From the NCBI GenBank assembly GCA_023439185.1, contig JAEXOR010000044.1:201837-265836 (forward strand): a DNA stretch of 64,000 bases. Reading direction: 5' to 3'. A model generated the notes under the pieces. The model did no database searches. It saw nothing but the letters and a program-made list of their open reading frames with translations, and was not told the origin of the DNA. A program made the position numbers and the translations under genes. This document shows, piece by piece, positions 60,783 through 64,000 of this stretch (position 1 is the first letter of the stretch; the number at the start of each line of letters is the position of its first letter). Origin of the DNA: Bacillota bacterium. Lineage in GTDB: Bacteria; Bacillota; Desulfotomaculia; Desulfotomaculales; Desulfallaceae.

Positions 60783-60811
60783 ATTTTATTCAATAACGGA
60801 GGGCAAGTCAA
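60783..60811 (-). promoter_or_regulatory. Promoter of the Mn riboswitch/exporter gene
   Basis: Minus strand TTGACT (60811-60806), 17 bases, TAAAAT (60788-60783), placing the transcript start close to the riboswitch 5' end. The stretch 60812-60867 shows nothing further. Confidence 0.65.
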
Positions 60812-60867
60812 GCAATACTTTTGGCCTGCCGAGCATCGTCCGGTTAATTAAACTTCCATATTCTTAC

Positions 60868-60918
60868 TTGACTAATCAGCTAGGATTACCTATATTAATG
60901 ATAATGATAATCATTCTC
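60868..60918 (+). promoter_or_regulatory. Promoter and Fur box of the 61-kb chemoreceptor
   Basis: TTGACT (60868-60873), 17 bases, TATATT (60891-60896), then GATAATGATAATCATTCTC (60900-60918), 18 of 19 Fur matches, at the transcription start. A small hairpin CGCTGCCTTTAAAGGCAGCG with T run follows at about 60938-60963 in the leader and may attenuate. Confidence 0.85.
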
Positions 60919-61003
60919 AATAAATACCGTTTTGTACGCTGCCTTTAAAGGCAGCGGGTTTTTGCCGTGCCTTTGGCGAAGAGAGAGGAGTGGATAATTA
61001 TTT

Positions 61004-62845
61004 ATGCGCAGCATCAAGACTAAATTGGCAGTTATAATTGGCGCTTTTTCCGTAGTGATTATAAGCATGATTTCCTACTTCAACTGCAATGCGGCAGCCG
61101 GCATTCTAATGGAGCAAATACAATCCGAGGCTGCCGCCAGCGCTGAAAAGAATGCCCAGGTAATTGATGCCTGGCTGCTGGGCGTGCAAAAGGAAATTGA
61201 GGTTTTGGCCCAATTGGATGCGGTACAGAGCCTTGAACCGGAGCAATACATGCCCGTGACCGGACGTATGGTTGAGAAAAATAAAGATTACGAGGCCATT
61301 TATGTGGTTGACGGCAGCGGTAGCGGCTTTACAACCGCCGGCGACACCGTTAATATTGCTGAAAGATCCTACTTTATAGAAGCAATGGCCACCGGCAAAT
61401 CCGTTATTTCCGATCCTGTCCCGAGCCGTACCGGCGGCGGGCAGGTTATACCCGTCGGGACTCCCGTTTATAAAGAAGGAAACGCAGTTGGTTTTGTAGG
61501 CGCCGCCGTCAAACTTGACCACCTGCAGGCATTGGTTGAAAATATGCACCTTAACGGCTGCGGCTACGGCGCCATTCAAAACGATGATTTGACCACCATT
61601 GCCCACCCGGATAAAAAGTGGCTGGGGAATAAAGATATCGTTACTGCCGGCGATGAACGCTTAACCGATATTTTCAGGCGCATGAGCCGGTGCGAGCAAG
61701 GCTGCGCCGAATACTCCTACGAGGGCGTCAGTAAAACCATGGCCTTCGCTCCCATAGAAACCACCGGCTGGTCCCTGGCCCAAACCGCCGACATGGCTGA
61801 TGTCATGGCGCCGTTAACCGGCATGCGTACCGCCAATTTAACCATCACCGCGGTGGGTTTGCTGGTGATGATTATTGTCGCCGTGTTCTTCGCCGGTACA
61901 GTGGCCAGACCCCTGGTGGAGCTGAGCCGGGTCGCCGGTTTGGTTGCTGAGGGGGATTTGACACAAAAAGTGGCGGTTAAGGGTCAAGACGAAATCGGCA
62001 GGCTGGCCATCGCTTTCAATGAAATGATTATTCATCTTAAAGACATGACCCTGGCCCTTAGAGAAAAAGCCGCCGGTCTGGCTTCATCCGCCCAGCAGCT
62101 GTCGGCCGGCTCTGAAGAGGCCTCGGCCGGGGCTGCCGAAACAACCGCGACGATGACCGAAATATCCTCCACGGTTGAACAGGCGGCGCAAAACGTCGGC
62201 CTAATCCGGGCCACCGCCGAAATTACCGCGGCAGAAGCGGAAACAGGCCGCACAGGCGTCCGGAGGGTCACCGGGCAGATGCACAATATCGACGAGGCCG
62301 TGCGAAACGTCGTCCGGGCCCTGAACAGCTTTAGCGCCGCCGCTGAAAGAATCGGCGTGATTGTGCAGACCATTACCGAGATAGCCGACCAGACCAATCT
62401 GTTGGCTTTAAACGCGGCCATTGAAGCGGCCCGTGTTGGTGAGCACGGCCGCGGTTTCACCGTTGTGGCCGAGGAAGTGCGGAAACTGGCCGAAGGCTCG
62501 GCCCAGGCCGCCCGGGAGATCCGGCAGCTCATCGCCGGTGTGCAGGCCGAGGCCAAGCAAACCTTTGCGGCTATGGAGCAGGGCGCGGAAGAGGTCCAAC
62601 GGGGGGTTGCCGTAGTTGAGGAAGTGGGCCGGGTATTTACGGGTATTGTTAATCAAGTCGAAGGATTGGCCGGACAGATAGACGAAATTGTTTCCGGCAC
62701 CGGGCAAATATCCGCCGCTGTCCAGAATGTTGCCGGCTCCACTGAAGAAGTAACGGCCGCCATGGAAGAGGTGGCCTCTTCCGCCGACATACTGAATCAA
62801 ATGGCCGGTGAGTTGCGGCAGATGACGGTTCGATTCAAGGTATAA
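61004..62845 (+). CDS. dCache-domain methyl-accepting chemotaxis protein, Fur-regulated
   Basis: 613 residues: transmembrane helix (~8-28), double Cache sensor (~30-275; [59 protein letters not shown]), second helix (~280-302), HAMP and signalling hairpin ([20 protein letters not shown]). dCache sensors usually bind small molecules directly. AGAGAGGAGTGG precedes the ATG. It is directly behind a near-perfect Fur box and followed by the AraC regulator, which has its own Fur promoter. Its ligand may be the metallophore, a ferric complex or a related nutrient; this is inference. Confidence 0.92.
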   Translation: MRSIKTKLAVIIGAFSVVIISMISYFNCNAAAGILMEQIQSEAAASAEKNAQVIDAWLLGVQKEIEVLAQLDAVQSLEPEQYMPVTGRMVEKNKDYEAIYVVDGSGSGFTTAGDTVNIAERSYFIEAMATGKSVISDPVPSRTGGGQVIPVGTPVYKEGNAVGFVGAAVKLDHLQALVENMHLNGCGYGAIQNDDLTTIAHPDKKWLGNKDIVTAGDERLTDIFRRMSRCEQGCAEYSYEGVSKTMAFAPIETTGWSLAQTADMADVMAPLTGMRTANLTITAVGLLVMIIVAVFFAGTVARPLVELSRVAGLVAEGDLTQKVAVKGQDEIGRLAIAFNEMIIHLKDMTLALREKAAGLASSAQQLSAGSEEASAGAAETTATMTEISSTVEQAAQNVGLIRATAEITAAEAETGRTGVRRVTGQMHNIDEAVRNVVRALNSFSAAAERIGVIVQTITEIADQTNLLALNAAIEAARVGEHGRGFTVVAEEVRKLAEGSAQAAREIRQLIAGVQAEAKQTFAAMEQGAEEVQRGVAVVEEVGRVFTGIVNQVEGLAGQIDEIVSGTGQISAAVQNVAGSTEEVTAAMEEVASSADILNQMAGELRQMTVRFKV

Positions 62846-62856
62846 ACAGATTTTAC

Positions 62857-62910
62857 TTGACTAATAAGCGATGGACATATATTATAAAAATGAGAATGAT
62901 TATTATTATC
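62857..62910 (+). promoter_or_regulatory. Promoter and Fur box of the AraC regulator gene
   Basis: TTGACT (62857-62862), 17 bases, TATTAT (62880-62885), then GAGAATGATTATTATTATC (62892-62910, 16 of 19 Fur matches). The -35 surroundings (TACTTGACTAAT-AGC) match the chemoreceptor promoter at 60868, suggesting duplication. Confidence 0.78.
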
Positions 62911-62954
62911 ATTATGTTGTTGTCATTACAGGTTGAATTGAAAGGGTAATGATG

Positions 62955-63953
62955 ATGATGGAAAACGCGGTTCTGCAAAAATATCAGGTATTTAATCCGG
63001 GCAACAGGAATTGCCCGGTGTGCGCCGCCCTGAACAATATTTACAGGGCGGACGTCCTGCAAAAAGAAATGGTCATCACCGGGGAAAAAGGCCAGGGTTA
63101 TTTTAAAAGGGTGATCCTCAAACCTTCAATGGAAGTGTTTATATCCGATGTGACGTTCAATGAAAGTCTGACGATGCAAGAAGAATCGGGTAATCCCCAG
63201 TATTGCCTTGCTTTTTGCTTGGGTGAGAGATTCCGGTGGCGAGTGGAGGGAAGTAAAAAGGAACACGAGATAGAATGCGGGGAAAGCTATATTTTTTGCG
63301 GCAGCCAGGGCGACAGTGTTTGCCGTTATAATCCGGGACAGCGGTTTTACGGGCTTTCCATTCACCTGGACCGGGAAATAATCATCAATATTGCGCGTCA
63401 GATGGAAAAAGAAGGTTTCCGGTCCGGACTGGCTTATGGAAACGGCGTTTTTTACAAGCGCAGGTTCTCGCCGGCGGTCAAGCTTATTTTAAACGATATT
63501 GTTAATTGCCCCTACCGGGATCAGGTCAAAAGGATTTATCTGGAAGGGAAAATACTGGAACTCATTGCCATTTATATGAATGAATTAATGCAGGAAAAAG
63601 AATCGCATTGTTCTCCGGTGGAACTTTCTCAGGCTGATACCGAGTCGCTCCGGCAGGCCAGAAGGATTCTGGACGAGAATATTGCGGCGCCGCCGACGAT
63701 AGGGAAGCTTGCCCGGCTGGTCTATCTCAATGAGTATAAGTTAAAAACGGGCTTTAAGAAAATGTTCGGTATGCCCGTTCACGCCTATATCATTGATCAG
63801 AGGCTGGAAATGGCCCGGTCTTTAATGGAGGAGCAAAGGCTGAAGGTGACTGAAGCGGTCCTGCTGGTGGGCTATAGCGACGCCAGCCACTTTGCGGAGA
63901 AATTCAGGAAGAAATATGGCGTGAATCCGTCCAAATACATCAAAAATACGTAA
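62955..63953 (+). CDS. AraC-family regulator, PchR/YbtA-like
   Basis: About 332 residues; several adjacent ATGs (62949-62958), 62955 best spaced from AAAGGG. The N-terminal region has the PchR-like pattern GYFKRVILKPSMEVFISDVTFNESLTM, a cupin-type ligand domain. The C terminus has two helix-turn-helix motifs: PPTIGKLARLVYLNEYKLKTGFKKMFGMPVHAY and VTEAVLLVGYSDASHFAEKFRKKYGVNPSKYI. PchR and YbtA activate siderophore genes when the siderophore is bound. A CPVCAA Cys pair near the N terminus is additional. It probably activates the metallophore operons in this window. Confidence 0.88.
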   Translation: MMENAVLQKYQVFNPGNRNCPVCAALNNIYRADVLQKEMVITGEKGQGYFKRVILKPSMEVFISDVTFNESLTMQEESGNPQYCLAFCLGERFRWRVEGSKKEHEIECGESYIFCGSQGDSVCRYNPGQRFYGLSIHLDREIIINIARQMEKEGFRSGLAYGNGVFYKRRFSPAVKLILNDIVNCPYRDQVKRIYLEGKILELIAIYMNELMQEKESHCSPVELSQADTESLRQARRILDENIAAPPTIGKLARLVYLNEYKLKTGFKKMFGMPVHAYIIDQRLEMARSLMEEQRLKVTEAVLLVGYSDASHFAEKFRKKYGVNPSKYIKNT

Positions 63954-63965
63954 TGGGTTTAGCAG

Positions 63966-64000
63966 AACACAAGGAACACAGGGGGACGGTTCTTTTGTGC
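63966..64000. repeat. REP-like hairpin element, cut by window edge
   Basis: CACAAGGAACACAG followed by GGGGACGGTTCTTTTGTG: the outer CACAA-GAAC and GTTC-TTTGTG arms pair. The GGGGACGGTTCTTTTGTG motif is, to my knowledge, a common dispersed element beside REP-associated tyrosine transposases in Bacillota and related bacteria. Confidence 0.5.

Overview
The window looks like chromosomal DNA of an anaerobic, Gram-positive-type Bacillota, probably a Desulfotomaculum/Pelotomaculum-like clostridium. This is inference, based on strong AGGAGG ribosome binding sites, TTGACA-17-TATAAT-like promoters, a type IV pilus locus with no secretin or pilotin, a YD-repeat (RHS) protein with its own signal peptide, PD-(D/E)XK 'Rpn' transposase-like genes with EGIKEG tails, and a REP-like hairpin at the right edge. 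No TonB receptor, TolC-like channel or lipid A gene is visible. No rRNA, tRNA or CRISPR array was found.

Layout. 1-1 kb: 3' part of an HD-GYP phosphodiesterase. 1-7 kb: Fur-box-preceded operon of two YbtP/YbtQ-like ABC half transporters, serine O-acetyltransferase, Sfp-type phosphopantetheinyl transferase and a methyltransferase. 7-9.2 kb: chemoreceptor (minus strand) and a small iron-regulated gene. 9.4-18.5 kb: type IV pilus/type II-secretion-like operon (pseudopilin, a very large tandem-duplicated pseudopilin, PilM-PilN fusion, PilO, PilT, PilB, PilC). 18.6-45.8 kb: type II thioesterase, two Fur-box regions, then one long operon encoding an NRPS/PKS metallophore line, its tailoring enzymes and an RND efflux pair. 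45.9-51.8 kb: RHS toxin-type protein, probable immunity protein, and an apparently noncoding transcription unit with two structured repeats. 52-57.3 kb: accessory zone (copper-amine-oxidase-N/DUF1266 protein, two Rpn genes, NERD-HRDC protein behind a Fur-type promoter, relic of an RND gene, TetR regulator). 57.3-60.8 kb: cadC-cadA and a manganese exporter gene under a yybP-ykoY riboswitch, all on the minus strand. 60.8-64 kb: Fur-box-preceded dCache chemoreceptor and a PchR/YbtA-like AraC regulator.

How the genes work together. The central system is a pyochelin/yersiniabactin-type thiazoline siderophore pathway of unusual build. It has no salicylate synthase or salicyl-AMP ligase; instead a fatty-acyl-AMP ligase fused to a carrier protein should prime it. 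A KS-AT-ACP module without ketoreductase extends the chain, and three adenylation domains all carry the cysteine code (DLYNLSLIWK or DLYNISMIWK). Three heterocyclization domains, one PchE-like embedded epimerase-type domain, a thiazolinyl imine reductase fused to a methyltransferase, a second NAD(P)-binding reductase, a PP-loop ATPase and a terminal thioesterase with Cys in place of Ser complete it. Serine acetyltransferase would supply O-acetylserine for cysteine, Sfp would activate carriers, the RND pair would export product, and the YbtPQ-like pair would import the ferric complex. Near-consensus Fur boxes (GATAATGATAATCATTATC) tie together the ABC operon, the NRPS operon, a chemoreceptor, the AraC regulator, a small unknown gene and the NERD-HRDC gene. 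Three of these leaders also carry a palindrome, ATAGACG-N4-CGTCTAT or a degenerate version of it, whose binding factor is unknown.
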